DNA of 64,000 nucleotides, from NCBI GenBank assembly GCA_964570825.1, contig CAZMZJ010000008.1, positions 1 through 64,000 on the forward strand. Reading direction: 5' to 3'. The DNA is from UMGS1002 sp964570825. GTDB lineage: Bacteria; Bacillota; Clostridia; Oscillospirales; CAG-272. The position numbers and the translations under genes were made by a program. The notes below the pieces were generated by a model. That model was given only the letters and a program-made list of their open reading frames with translations. It had not been told where the DNA came from and ran no database searches. Of this stretch, positions 1 to 8,955 are shown piece by piece (the first letter of the stretch is position 1; every line of letters starts with the position of its first letter).

Positions 1-1
1 C

Positions 2-952
2 GTCACGGCAGGAATGGGCGGCGGCACAGGAACAGGCGCTGCCCCGGTTGTCGCTCGTGTCGCCAAAGAAATGAATATCCTGACAGTCGGAATTGTGACA
101 AAACCTTTCGCTTTCGAGGGCAGAAAAAGAATGGAACAGGCAGAAGAAGGCATCGCAGAGCTCAGCCAGTATGTCGATTCGCTTGTTGTGATCCCAAACG
201 AAAGACTGAAGCAGGTGTCTGAAACACGAATCACTCTTGCAAACGCCTTTGAAATTGCCGATGACGTACTGCGCCGCGGCGTACAGAGCATTTCCGAGCT
301 TATAAATGTACCGGGGTTCATTAACCTCGACTTTGCGGACGTCACATCAATTATGAGCAACGCCGGCTATGCGCATATGGGCGTAGGCAGCGCCACCGGA
401 AAGGACAAAGCGGAGCTCGCAGCTAAAGCAGCTATTTCAAGCCCGCTGCTTGAAACTTCAATCAAGGGCGCACGCGGAATTCTTATCAGCATTACCGCTT
501 CTCCTGATGTCGGTCTTGAGGATGTTGACCTTGCATCGACAATGATTGCAAATGAAGCTCATCCAGACGCAAGCGTGATCTGGGGAGTTGCCTTTGATCC
601 GGAGCTTGAGGACGAAATGCGCATAACTATTATTGCTACCGGTTTTGAGAAGAAGCCGGAGGATAATGTGCAGGCCGAAAAGAAACTTGCCGCAAAAGGT
701 GATAAGAGACTCGGACAGAATTCAGCGGTTTATGCACAGAGCGCTCCCGCTACGGCTTCAGACGCCAAAGCGGCTCCCGCTGCAAAAGCTGCTACTGAAG
801 AAGATAAGAAAAAAGTGCTTGAATCTTTTGAGGAAAATGAAGATAAAGAAGACGAAAACGAGGGCGCCGGCTCAATATCTGACAGCGATTTCGATGAGAT
901 CATGTCAATCTTGCGTAAATCAAAGAACCGCAGCAATATAGCAAAAAAATAA
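2..952 (+). CDS. ftsZ: Cell division GTPase FtsZ (5' end outside window)
   Basis: FtsZ is the tubulin-like GTPase that forms the division ring. The gene is cut by the left edge: the frame is already open at base 2 and reads VTAGMGGGTGTGAAP, the tubulin signature loop that holds the GTP phosphates, so about 100 N-terminal residues are missing. The T7 loop NLDFADV, which completes the GTPase site of the neighbouring subunit, is present near bases 324-344. A Glu/Lys/Ala-rich linker follows. The tail ends FDEIMSILRKSKNRS, which only loosely resembles the usual conserved C-terminal peptide that binds membrane anchors. The next gene is 328 bp downstream behind its own promoter, so ftsZ probably ends its transcription unit. 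Confidence 0.97.
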   Translation, partial: VTAGMGGGTGTGAAPVVARVAKEMNILTVGIVTKPFAFEGRKRMEQAEEGIAELSQYVDSLVVIPNERLKQVSETRITLANAFEIADDVLRRGVQSISELINVPGFINLDFADVTSIMSNAGYAHMGVGSATGKDKAELAAKAAISSPLLETSIKGARGILISITASPDVGLEDVDLASTMIANEAHPDASVIWGVAFDPELEDEMRITIIATGFEKKPEDNVQAEKKLAAKGDKRLGQNSAVYAQSAPATASDAKAAPAAKAATEEDKKKVLESFEENEDKEDENEGAGSISDSDFDEIMSILRKSKNRSNIAKK

Positions 953-956
953 TTTT

Positions 957-1171
957 ATAACAATCCGAACGATAGATTATTGATCAAAAATAAAATGTTT
1001 TTTCACGGTCAGAGTGTACTTGTAACGGCAGTCAGCCAAATAAAGCTATTTTGTGAACCGGAATAGGGGTTTATGAATGGCGGCATGGATGTGATTGCCG
1101 TACGCTCTATACGCTGACCGTGTTAAAATAATTTTATCGAAGATCGATGACCGTTCGGATTATTGTTTTTT
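957..1171. other. Rod-like near-palindrome of about 210 bp downstream of ftsZ
   Basis: The two halves of this gene-free stretch are imperfect inverted copies. Pairing blocks: AACAA..TCCGAACG (959-971) with 1152-1167; ATTGATC (979-985) with 1142-1148; ATAAAAT (990-996) with 1131-1137; CACGGTCAG (1004-1012) with 1114-1122; CGGCA (1026-1030) with 1096-1100. A run of six T starts at 1166. It could be a structured small RNA (a 6S-like rod), a degenerate MITE, or an oversized terminator for ftsZ. Bases 1172-1213 show nothing recognisable. Confidence 0.6.
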
Positions 1172-1213
1172 GGCTAAATAGTAATTAAAAACGGCTGATA
1201 GCAGAATAATTTG

Positions 1214-1242
1214 TTGAATGCGTCTCTTTGCAATGATATAAT
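1214..1242 (+). promoter_or_regulatory. Sigma-A type promoter for the nucleoside hydrolase
   Basis: TTGAAT at 1214-1219 and TATAAT at 1237-1242 with a 17-bp spacer. The -10 is preceded by TG at 1234-1235 (extended -10). Transcription would start near 1249, about 30 nt before the ATG. Confidence 0.75.
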
Positions 1243-1280
1243 TTTTATGGTATGTCAATTTTATTACAGGGGAATGAAAA

Positions 1281-2168
1281 ATGCAAAAAGTACTTAATGA
1301 TATCAAAGCAAACGCAGTCAAGAGCATAATACTTGACACGGACGCTTATAACGAGATCGACGATCAGTTTGCGCTGGCTTATGCGATGCTTTCACCGGAA
1401 AGAATTAAGCTGCTTTCGGTAAACGCCGCGCCATTTCAAAACTCAAGAGCTGCAAGTCCGGCGGAAGGCATGGAGAAAAGCTACAATGAAATCGGCAAAA
1501 TAATGAAGCTGGTTAATCCCGAAGCCCAAATTCCATATTATCGCGGCTCGGAGAAATATCTCGAGTCAAAAACTCAACCGGTGGAATCCGAGGCGGCTCA
1601 AAACATTATAAACACCGTCATGAATTCTGAAGAATTCATATATATTGTCGCAATAGGAGCAATAACAAATGTTGCTTCCGCCATCATAAAGTGTCCTGGT
1701 ATCGTGGAGAAATGCGCCGTGATATGGCTCGGCGGGCATGCGCTCTGGTACAAGGATACCAGGGAGTTCAATCTTTATCAGGATGTTCTGGCGGCTCAGG
1801 TTGTGTTCGATTCCAAAATTCCGCTCGTACAGATACCGTGCCAGGGCGTATGCAGCGAGTTCCTCACAACAATACCCGAACTTGAATACTATCTCGGAGG
1901 TAAAAACGATCTTTGCGACTACCTTGTTGATATAGTTAAATCATATACAAAAAAACAATACGGTTGGTCAAAAGTGATCTGGGATGTGACGGCAGTCGCA
2001 GTACTTACGTTGCCTGAAGCATTCAGATTCTCGATTATTCCGACTCCTTATGTTACAGCTGAATTCCGGTATTCCTTTAACACCGAGAGACATCATTATA
2101 TCTATGTTAACAAACTCAGCCGCGACGGAATTTTTGCCGACCTTTTCACAAAACTCTCAAATAAATAA
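1281..2168 (+). CDS. Nucleoside hydrolase (IUNH family)
   Basis: Predicted cytosolic hydrolase that cleaves the N-glycosidic bond of nucleosides to release a base and ribose. The Ca2+-binding aspartate cluster of the family is visible near the N-terminus as DTDAYNEIDDQ (D19, D21, D27, D28). The length of 295 residues is in the usual range of 300-330. The start is the ATG behind AGGGGA, a few bases downstream of a well-formed promoter. Substrate specificity (inosine/uridine, purine, or a non-nucleoside) cannot be read from sequence. It is followed 145 bp later by a glycosidase in the same direction, which suggests a small salvage or glycan-related group. Confidence 0.85.
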   Translation: MQKVLNDIKANAVKSIILDTDAYNEIDDQFALAYAMLSPERIKLLSVNAAPFQNSRAASPAEGMEKSYNEIGKIMKLVNPEAQIPYYRGSEKYLESKTQPVESEAAQNIINTVMNSEEFIYIVAIGAITNVASAIIKCPGIVEKCAVIWLGGHALWYKDTREFNLYQDVLAAQVVFDSKIPLVQIPCQGVCSEFLTTIPELEYYLGGKNDLCDYLVDIVKSYTKKQYGWSKVIWDVTAVAVLTLPEAFRFSIIPTPYVTAEFRYSFNTERHHYIYVNKLSRDGIFADLFTKLSNK

Positions 2169-2313
2169 TGCAACAAAATCAATAAAGAAATGTTTATAAA
2201 CAAATATTATGATTATGTGTTTTCGCCGGCATTAACAACGGAAGCAATCAGGATATGCCTGACCAGCAAAATTCGCACGATTCACATTGTCAGCAGGAAG
2301 GGAAGGGCTTAAT

Positions 2314-4194
2314 ATGGCATTTAAGATCAGATTATCAGGACTTGACGAAAGGCTTGCGCGCGGAGCCGGGGAAGTTGCTCCGGGTCTGGGACTTGAAATA
2401 TGCAAACGCGGCGGTACTAAGGTCAGCGTTGTACGGGGAGATAAACTTTCGGTAGAGCATGAGGGAAAAAATATAGTAATAACATATAAGCGTGAGCATC
2501 AGTTCTTCCGCATGCTCTCATATCTTCCGAAGGTTCTGGAAGGCGGACAAGACATATCCGAGGAGCCAAACTTCAGCATGCTTTGTTATATGGGGGATAT
2601 GTCGCGCAACGCGGTTTATAATATTCCTACGGCAAAGAGGATGCTTAGATACCTTGCTTTAATGGGATATGACAGTCTGATGCTTTATACTGAGGACACG
2701 TTCGAGTTGCCGGGATACCCATATTTCGGACATATGAGAGGTAGATTTTCAAAAGCTGAGCTTAAGGAAATTGACAATTACGCATACAATCTCGGAATCG
2801 AGGTTATTCCATGTGTGCAAACGCTGGCGCATCTGACTACGGCGCTGCGCTGGCCGGGTTTCGGTTTCCAGGACACTCCGGACATTCTCCTCGTCGGCGA
2901 CGAGAGGACTTATGAATTCATAGATGCAATTCTTAAGGTGTGCGCCGAGTGTTTCCGTTCGCGCAGGATCAACATCGGAATGGATGAAGCGCATATGCTC
3001 GGACGTGGGAAATACCTTACCCAGAACGGCTACCGCCCATCGCCGGATATAATGCTCGAACACCTTGACAGGGTTGTCAGACTTTGCGGAAAGAACGGTT
3101 TTTATCCGATGATCTGGAGCGATATGTTCTTCCGTATGGCATTTGGTGGAGTTTACAGAGTACGCGAGGGTGAAATTCCTCAGGAGATAATAGATAAGGT
3201 ACCGCAAAATCTGACGCTTGTCTATTGGGATTATTATTCGCTCGATTCCGGTATATTTTCACACATGTTAGACTGCCATCTCAAGTTCCATAACCCGGTT
3301 GTCTTCGCCGGCGGAGCATGGAAATGGTATGGGTTCGCTCCTCACAATCGTTTTTCTGTCGAGTCTACCAGGATGCAGCTGAATATATGCGCGGAAAAGA
3401 AAATTGATAATATAATAGTAACGTCCTGGGGGGACAACGGCGGCGATGCGTCGCAGTTTTCAGCGCTGGCCTCGATGATATACTTTGCCGAACGAGGGTA
3501 TGCTCAGAGCGACGTTTCCGACGCAAAGCTTGAGGAGCGCTGCGCTGCCTGCTTCGGTATCGGCTATGAGGCGCTTCTGACACTTGACGCGCCGAACGAG
3601 CTTCCGGGCGTATCGGTTGCTATCGGTCGGCCGGTTAATCCATGCAGATACCTGCTTTTCAACGATCCGCTTGAAGGACTGCTTGATGCCCACATGGATC
3701 CGGACACGGCGCCGGGCGGTTTTGCCAAGAGTGCGGAAAGGCTTTTCAGATATAAGGACAATCCGGATTTCGGATATATTTACGATACCCTCGGTAAATT
3801 ATGCGTGCTGCTTTCCGATAAGTGCGATATAAGCATAATTGCGCGCAACGCTTACAAAAAAGGCGACAAGGCATCCCTTGCTGCTCTTGCAAATGAGAAG
3901 ATACCGAAAATCATCAGAGAGCTTGATGATTTTATCTCAGTATTCAGAAAACAGTGGTATGCCGAGAACAAGACCTTCGGTTTCAGCGTGCAGGAGTTAA
4001 GGCTCGGCGGCCTCAAGGCAAGGCTCGAATCGACGGCTCTTCGTTTTACCGAATATGTCAGCGGGAATATAGATACAATCGAAGAGCTTGAACAGCCGCT
4101 GCTTTCTTTTGACGGGCGGCCCGTTGGGGACGGAAGTTTCCCGTATATCAGCAATATGGTCTGGCGCAACTATGTGACAGGATGCGTGCTTTAA
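2314..4194 (+). CDS. Glycoside hydrolase family 20-like protein (beta-N-acetylhexosaminidase type)
   Basis: A 626-residue protein without signal peptide or membrane segment, so probably cytosolic. A small N-terminal beta region (about 1-85) precedes a TIM-barrel-like region. The motif INIGMDEAH places an Asp-Glu pair at about 224-225, the general arrangement of the catalytic D-E pair of GH20 enzymes that use substrate-assisted catalysis. A helical C-terminal part of about 200 residues follows. The ATG at 2314 is preferred because AGGAAGGGAAGGG lies about 8 nt upstream; an in-frame TTG at 2287 has no such site. The substrate is probably an N-acetylhexosaminide, but this is inferred from family resemblance only. 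Confidence 0.75.
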   Translation: MAFKIRLSGLDERLARGAGEVAPGLGLEICKRGGTKVSVVRGDKLSVEHEGKNIVITYKREHQFFRMLSYLPKVLEGGQDISEEPNFSMLCYMGDMSRNAVYNIPTAKRMLRYLALMGYDSLMLYTEDTFELPGYPYFGHMRGRFSKAELKEIDNYAYNLGIEVIPCVQTLAHLTTALRWPGFGFQDTPDILLVGDERTYEFIDAILKVCAECFRSRRINIGMDEAHMLGRGKYLTQNGYRPSPDIMLEHLDRVVRLCGKNGFYPMIWSDMFFRMAFGGVYRVREGEIPQEIIDKVPQNLTLVYWDYYSLDSGIFSHMLDCHLKFHNPVVFAGGAWKWYGFAPHNRFSVESTRMQLNICAEKKIDNIIVTSWGDNGGDASQFSALASMIYFAERGYAQSDVSDAKLEERCAACFGIGYEALLTLDAPNELPGVSVAIGRPVNPCRYLLFNDPLEGLLDAHMDPDTAPGGFAKSAERLFRYKDNPDFGYIYDTLGKLCVLLSDKCDISIIARNAYKKGDKASLAALANEKIPKIIRELDDFISVFRKQWYAENKTFGFSVQELRLGGLKARLESTALRFTEYVSGNIDTIEELEQPLLSFDGRPVGDGSFPYISNMVWRNYVTGCVL

Positions 4195-4226
4195 CTTAAT
4201 TATTTAATAATTGTAAAGGCAGTAAA

Positions 4227-7200
4227 ATGAAAAAAGGCAGCAAAATGAAAAATAATATCAATAAAACGGTGTTATGGCATACAACACCGGAATTTATACT
4301 GCGTGATCATGATTTTTGTGTCAATGCTGTAACAGATGCAGATACGGCGAAAGCAGGGCATATTGAACTGATATGGTCTACCGCGTCAAACGGGGACGGA
4401 GTACGGGAAAACGGAAGAATCCGTATGACGGTAACCGTGATTGAAGCAAGCGAGGATGAGCTTATTTTGGTTTCGGCTGTGATACCGGCATCAGCTTTTC
4501 TGAACGCAGACATTGTAAAATATAGGTTTTATATGGAAAACCGAGATGTCAGCTCTGAAGAGTACGAAGCACAGATTTCAGACGCCGGAAAAATGCCTCC
4601 GCTTATTGTCACTGAGTTCTACGCCCGTCCGAAGGGGCTCGGAGTAACCGCTTATATAGAGGTTATGAATCCGAACAACGAGCCGGTGGATTTATATGAT
4701 TACAAGATGATGGCATTTCCGGGAGGCAATCTGTCGGTTAAGGAATTGGGTGTAATCTATTTTGCTGACAAACCGGGAGAGGAAATTATTGCACCGCACA
4801 CGCTGGCGCTGCTCTGGCCGCAGTACCCGAGGCACCATATGCTGGAAAATGGGAAATATTCAAGCGCCGAAGGCTTCTGCGAGGTTATTAACGCTGAATT
4901 TCCGCGACCCGAGTTCGAGGTGAAGCCTGACGGGCTGAAGCTGGTAAAGGTCGAATTCTGTCGTTATGACGAAGAGACGGCAGAATATGTCTTCAAGGAC
5001 GGCGCTGCGGAACTGCCTTCAAAGAACGAACATATTACACTTTTGCTTGTGCCACGCGAAAAGGAAGCCGGGGACGCTGTTTATTCGATGGAATACAACA
5101 AGGACGACGGTTGCTACCGCGACACTCCGGTAAGACATTCGTCCTTATGGGGAATAGACATACGGAACCCTGCGGTCGGCATAGTGATGAAACACAAAGC
5201 ATATGCCACCCCCGGCAGACTTTCGGATTGGCAGAGTTTTCCGGATTTCAACGTCGGTTATCCTGCAGTATATCCTGCGAGCGCCGGGAAGGAACTGTTT
5301 TCATCAAGCGGAGAGATGAAAATTGCTTTTGATGTGTTTACAGGAAAAGCATGCGGAGCTGCCGTGCATCTTAAGACGGCAGACGGTACATTTGTCGAAC
5401 GCGATGCGGTATGTACAGGCGGAGGGCATTATTCTGCGGTTTTTCCGGAGGATATTACCGACAGACTTGAGAAACTTGAATATTATATAACAGTATATGA
5501 CGGAATAAGAAACTCGGTTCTCGGTTCTGCCGGCTCGTTGATTGAAACTTCGGTTATTGACGACAAAGGACCTGTTATCACTTGCGTTAAGCCTGCGGAA
5601 AAATATGCGTATGACAATTGCCGGAAGCCTGAAATATCGGTCGAATACTTTGATGTTTCCGGAGTGGACATCGGTGGCTCGGCTTTGTTTGTTGACAAGA
5701 AAAATGTAACGGCTGAAGCGGAATGGGGGCCGGAGCGTGTCAGTTATGTTCCCGAAAGACCGCTCAGATACGGAAGTCACAAGCTTAGAATCATTCTTAA
5801 GGATAAGAAGGGCAACGAGACGATAAAGATAGTCGGTTTTTCAGTATGCCGTCCCGATGAGCTCGAATTATATAAAGGTGAGGTTCACTCTCATACGGCG
5901 GACTCTGACGGTATAGCCGGACCAGACGAGGCATATGACTACGCGCGTCATGTCGGAGGCGTCGACTTTTTCGCCGTAACTGAGCATTCACACTATATGA
6001 CTCCGGAAGCTTATGCCGAACAGATAAAAGCGGCTGACAGGCACGACGAACCCGGTAGATTTGCCGCCCTTTACGGCTGGGAAATGACATGGAACAACAC
6101 ATGCGGTCTATGGGGGCATCTAAATATTCTGAATTCAAAGTGGATTGTCAACGATATTAGGACAAACGGCATTCCTGAAATTTATGAAAAATTAAAAAAA
6201 GACCGCGGAGCCGTCGCTATGTTCAATCACCCCGGACTCGGGTGGGGCAATTTTCTTGATTTTTCGAATTATTCCGCCGAAGCGGATCGCGCTGTCTGCC
6301 TTGCGGAAATCAAGGGCGCCGGTTACGACCATGAATATATGGATATGCTTTCGCGCGGATGGCACGCGTCACCCGCTTTCAACGAGGATAACCATGACTT
6401 TAACTGGACTACCGCCACAAAATCAACAACCTATGCTCTTGCTCCGGCGCTGACACGCGAAAATATTCTTGATGCGTTCAGAAGAAGAAGAACATATTCG
6501 ACATCCGACCCGACCATGAAAATATATTACAGGGTAAACGGCGAGTGGATGGGGGCAAGGCTTGACGGACCCGAGAGCCTTGATATCGATGTTAAAATTT
6601 CCACCGAAAACGAACGCGGAATCGGCAGCATTGCGCTGATCGCTGAAGATAATATAATAGTGGCTTCCGTCAATGCAGGAGCGCTGCGTGAGTATCACTG
6701 GAAACTTAAATTGAAGCCTCAATATGACTATTATTATGTTAGAGTGACGGCGGCAGGCCAGTATACAGTAACCGCACCGGTCTGGGTTGAGGGGAACCAG
6801 CCGCTTAGCATCAGCAAATTTTATTACAACCGCGGCGGCGATAATTATAAGCCTAATGTCATGACGGCATGCATCGTCAATGACAGCAATAGCGAAATCC
6901 GCAGGCTGCAGGCTGATTTTTATCTCACTCCCCAGCAGGGATTTGATATTATGAACACGGTTCCATATGCATCTTTCAGCCTGCAGGATCTCGCCGCGGG
7001 CAAAAGCACTGAAATCAGCTGCGAGTTTCCGGATATTGCCGGACTGCGTCGCGCGTCTGTCGTTGTAAGCGGGAAATGCGGGAAACATTTATGCGGCGAC
7101 ACGGCGGCGGCTCTCCTTACACCGCTGCGTATTACGGAAATCTGCGCCGAAACCTCGCCGGTTGCTGATGCAAGTGGTAACGAAATAAAAAATCCGTATT

Positions 7201-7676
7201 CATATATGCAGATATGCAACGTTTCAAACCGCACAGTGAAACTTGACGGGTGCTATACACGTATTTGGACCGCCACAGGAAAACCGCCAGCCGAGGATAA
7301 AATGCTTAAGCTCGACGGATATCAAATTCCCGCGGGGAAAACTCTGACCGTATGGAAGAAGCCTAAGGAATGCACTCTTACGGCGGATGATTTCAATAGG
7401 CATTACGGAACAGCGCTCAGAGAAAACGAAGAACTTCTTATCAGCGAAGTACATTTTATCTCCTCCTCGAAGGAAGCCCGCAGACTTGAGCTTATCTGCG
7501 GAAACGAGATATTGTCAAGAGCGGAGTATAACTTCGGCAGCAGCGCCGGGCTTGATGTCGTGACTGATAAGGCAATGGTTTTCTGTTATCGGCCGAATAT
7601 CACGGGCACGTCAGAGCTTATGACAGCCTGTGCCGAGCCGTCGCCAGCAGAACTGCGCGATGAATTGAGGCAGTGA
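4227..7676 (+). CDS. Large lamin-tail / PHP-domain metallohydrolase (CehA/McbA-like)
   Basis: An 1149-residue protein. Residues about 120-270 resemble a lamin-tail domain (start PPLIVTEFYARP). A PHP metallohydrolase domain follows from about 545, with metal-site motifs GEVHSHTADSDG, AVTEHSH, FNHPG and NEDNHDF. A second lamin-tail-like region occupies about 965-1149. PHP domains of this kind hydrolyse phosphoesters or similar bonds with two or three metals; the substrate here is unknown. No signal peptide is visible although lamin-tail domains are usually on exported proteins. Two in-frame ATGs (4227 and 4245) each sit behind the same AAAGGCAG sequence because of an 18-bp tandem duplication, so the exact start is uncertain. 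Confidence 0.7.
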   Translation: MKKGSKMKNNINKTVLWHTTPEFILRDHDFCVNAVTDADTAKAGHIELIWSTASNGDGVRENGRIRMTVTVIEASEDELILVSAVIPASAFLNADIVKYRFYMENRDVSSEEYEAQISDAGKMPPLIVTEFYARPKGLGVTAYIEVMNPNNEPVDLYDYKMMAFPGGNLSVKELGVIYFADKPGEEIIAPHTLALLWPQYPRHHMLENGKYSSAEGFCEVINAEFPRPEFEVKPDGLKLVKVEFCRYDEETAEYVFKDGAAELPSKNEHITLLLVPREKEAGDAVYSMEYNKDDGCYRDTPVRHSSLWGIDIRNPAVGIVMKHKAYATPGRLSDWQSFPDFNVGYPAVYPASAGKELFSSSGEMKIAFDVFTGKACGAAVHLKTADGTFVERDAVCTGGGHYSAVFPEDITDRLEKLEYYITVYDGIRNSVLGSAGSLIETSVIDDKGPVITCVKPAEKYAYDNCRKPEISVEYFDVSGVDIGGSALFVDKKNVTAEAEWGPERVSYVPERPLRYGSHKLRIILKDKKGNETIKIVGFSVCRPDELELYKGEVHSHTADSDGIAGPDEAYDYARHVGGVDFFAVTEHSHYMTPEAYAEQIKAADRHDEPGRFAALYGWEMTWNNTCGLWGHLNILNSKWIVNDIRTNGIPEIYEKLKKDRGAVAMFNHPGLGWGNFLDFSNYSAEADRAVCLAEIKGAGYDHEYMDMLSRGWHASPAFNEDNHDFNWTTATKSTTYALAPALTRENILDAFRRRRTYSTSDPTMKIYYRVNGEWMGARLDGPESLDIDVKISTENERGIGSIALIAEDNIIVASVNAGALREYHWKLKLKPQYDYYYVRVTAAGQYTVTAPVWVEGNQPLSISKFYYNRGGDNYKPNVMTACIVNDSNSEIRRLQADFYLTPQQGFDIMNTVPYASFSLQDLAAGKSTEISCEFPDIAGLRRASVVVSGKCGKHLCGDTAAALLTPLRITEICAETSPVADASGNEIKNPYSYMQICNVSNRTVKLDGCYTRIWTATGKPPAEDKMLKLDGYQIPAGKTLTVWKKPKECTLTADDFNRHYGTALRENEELLISEVHFISSSKEARRLELICGNEILSRAEYNFGSSAGLDVVTDKAMVFCYRPNITGTSELMTACAEPSPAELRDELRQ

Positions 7677-7705
7677 TGCTGAATGCTGAATTTTGAATGT
7701 AATAA

Positions 7706-7741
7706 CAGCGAACCGGGCGCTTGAATGCACCCGGTTCGCTG
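7706..7741. terminator. Hairpin between two convergent genes
   Basis: Perfect 12-bp stem: CAGCGAACCGGG (7706-7717) pairs with 7730-7741 around a 12-nt loop. It lies between the ends of the PHP protein gene (+) and rplL (-). The T-tract is weak on both sides (TTATT on the minus strand), so termination efficiency is uncertain. Confidence 0.6.
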
Positions 7742-7771
7742 TACAGACAGGTATTTGTGTATTGTGTGAAA

Positions 7772-8155
7772 TTACTTAAGCTCGACAGTAGCGCCTGCTT
7801 CTGTGAGAGCGGCCTTGATTTTTTCAGCTTCTTCCTTGGAAACGCCTTCCTTGAGAGCCTTGGGAGCAGCTTCAACAAGGTCTTTAGCGTCCTTCAGGCC
7901 GAGGCCGGTGATTTCGCGGACAACCTTGATAACACCGAGCTTATTTGCGCCGAAGTTGGTAAGGATAACGTCAAACTCTGTCTTTTCCTCAGCAGCGGGA
8001 GCAGCGGCAGCGCCGGCAGCGGCAGCAGCGACTCCAACAGGAGCAGCAGCGGAAACGCCGAATGCGGCCTCAACTGCCTTTACAAGTTCAGAAAGCTCAA
8101 GAATTGAAAGACCTTTGACGGCCTCAACAATAGCGGTTACTTTTTCAGATGCCAT
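7772..8155 (-). CDS. rplL: Ribosomal protein L7/L12
   Basis: Multicopy stalk protein of the 50S subunit that recruits and stimulates translational GTPases. The 127-residue product has the N-terminal dimerisation helix region (LSELVKAVEAAFGV), an Ala-rich hinge at about 35-55, and the conserved C-terminal domain with KLGVIKVVREITGLGLKDAK (about 75-95). The start ATG lies 7-8 nt after GGAGG. It is the second gene of a two-gene rplJ-rplL unit, 96 bp after rplJ. The rpoB gene that usually follows is absent; the next gene is convergent. Confidence 0.98.
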   Translation of the reverse strand: MASEKVTAIVEAVKGLSILELSELVKAVEAAFGVSAAAPVGVAAAAAGAAAAPAAEEKTEFDVILTNFGANKLGVIKVVREITGLGLKDAKDLVEAAPKALKEGVSKEEAEKIKAALTEAGATVELK

Positions 8156-8251
8156 TTTAATTTACCTCCGATAATGGATAGATTTTTTGTTTGTATGCGG
8201 CGGTATTACGCCGCGGATAATGTGTTTGTTATGCTCAAACAGCCTGTAAGA

Positions 8252-8770
8252 TTAAGCCTGTGCAGGAGCTTCGCCTGCGCCCATCTTTTCCGCAGCGGCC
8301 TTGAGTGCATATGCGAAACCGGCGAGAGGACCCTGGATACTGCCGAGGAACTTTGCGACGAGAACTTCCTTTGACGGAATATCAGCAAGGGCGACGACAG
8401 TCTTCGCGTCGATGACTGAGCCTTCAAGGTAACCTGCAAGAATTTTGAAGGACTCTACCTTATCGGCATATTCCTTTATAATTTTCGCAGGAGCAACCTC
8501 GTCCTTGCCTGCGACGGCAATGGCGGTCATGCCTGTCAGATACGGCTTTATTGCGCCGTAGCCTGCGATTTCACAAGCTCTTCCGGTAAGGGAATTCTTC
8601 ATGACGACATATTTAACGCCAGCCTCGCGAAGAGCTTTGCGCATTTTTGTATCGTCTTCAACAGTGATGCCCTGGAAGCCTACCAGCACGCCGGCAGACG
8701 AATTTTTTATTCTATCGGCGAGATCGGCAACAATCTTCTTTTTCTGTTCAAGTATTGCATTACTTGGCAT
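8252..8770 (-). CDS. rplJ: Ribosomal protein L10
   Basis: L10 anchors the L7/L12 dimers to 23S rRNA and, in the L10-L12 complex, represses its own mRNA through the leader. The 172-residue product begins MPSNAILEQKKKIVADL and shows the expected GxxxGxxxEDDTKMRKALREAG-type N-terminal rRNA-binding domain followed by a C-terminal helix for L12 binding. GGAGGTGA lies upstream of the ATG. An L10-type leader with a transcription attenuator occupies the 150 nt upstream, giving direct support for autoregulation with rplL. Confidence 0.98.
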   Translation of the reverse strand: MPSNAILEQKKKIVADLADRIKNSSAGVLVGFQGITVEDDTKMRKALREAGVKYVVMKNSLTGRACEIAGYGAIKPYLTGMTAIAVAGKDEVAPAKIIKEYADKVESFKILAGYLEGSVIDAKTVVALADIPSKEVLVAKFLGSIQGPLAGFAYALKAAAEKMGAGEAPAQA

Positions 8771-8808
8771 TGCTTTTCACCTCCCAATGTGAAATATTGA
8801 AATAGGGT

Positions 8809-8857
8809 AAAAAAATATCTTTCTCCCGGAAGTCGTATGACCCGGCCAAGAAAGATA
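8809..8857 (-). terminator. Attenuator hairpin upstream of rplJ
   Basis: On the minus strand TATCTTTCT (8857-8849) pairs with AGAAAGATA (8824-8816), with an inner CCGG/CCGG pairing, followed by seven T (8815-8809). This is an intrinsic terminator placed about 40 nt before the rplJ start codon, as expected for attenuation by the L10 leader. Confidence 0.8.
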
Positions 8858-8945
8858 ACAGATTTGCGCGACAAAAAGCCGCTATTCCATTACACATCCT
8901 CGGCAGGGAAGCCAACGGCTATTACGGGAACCTGCTGTCTTTGGA
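8858..8945 (-). promoter_or_regulatory. Ribosomal protein L10 leader RNA
   Basis: The transcribed leader contains the characteristic GACAGCAGG...CCTGCCGAGG pairing and the text around it that marks the L10 leader family, which binds the L10(L12)4 complex. It lies between a consensus promoter and the attenuator hairpin. Binding of excess L10-L12 would favour the terminator. Bases 8985-9088 upstream of the promoter show nothing recognisable. Confidence 0.8.
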
Positions 8946-8955
8946 TAACATGAGC

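Noticed and set aside
6423..7088. 221-codon minus-strand open frame inside the PHP metallohydrolase gene
   Set aside because: No recognisable domain and no ribosome site; the plus-strand frame has domains throughout this part.
7721..8174. Plus-strand open frames across rplL
   Set aside because: Low-complexity Ser/Ala antisense readings of the L7/L12 hinge; the minus-strand protein is unmistakable.
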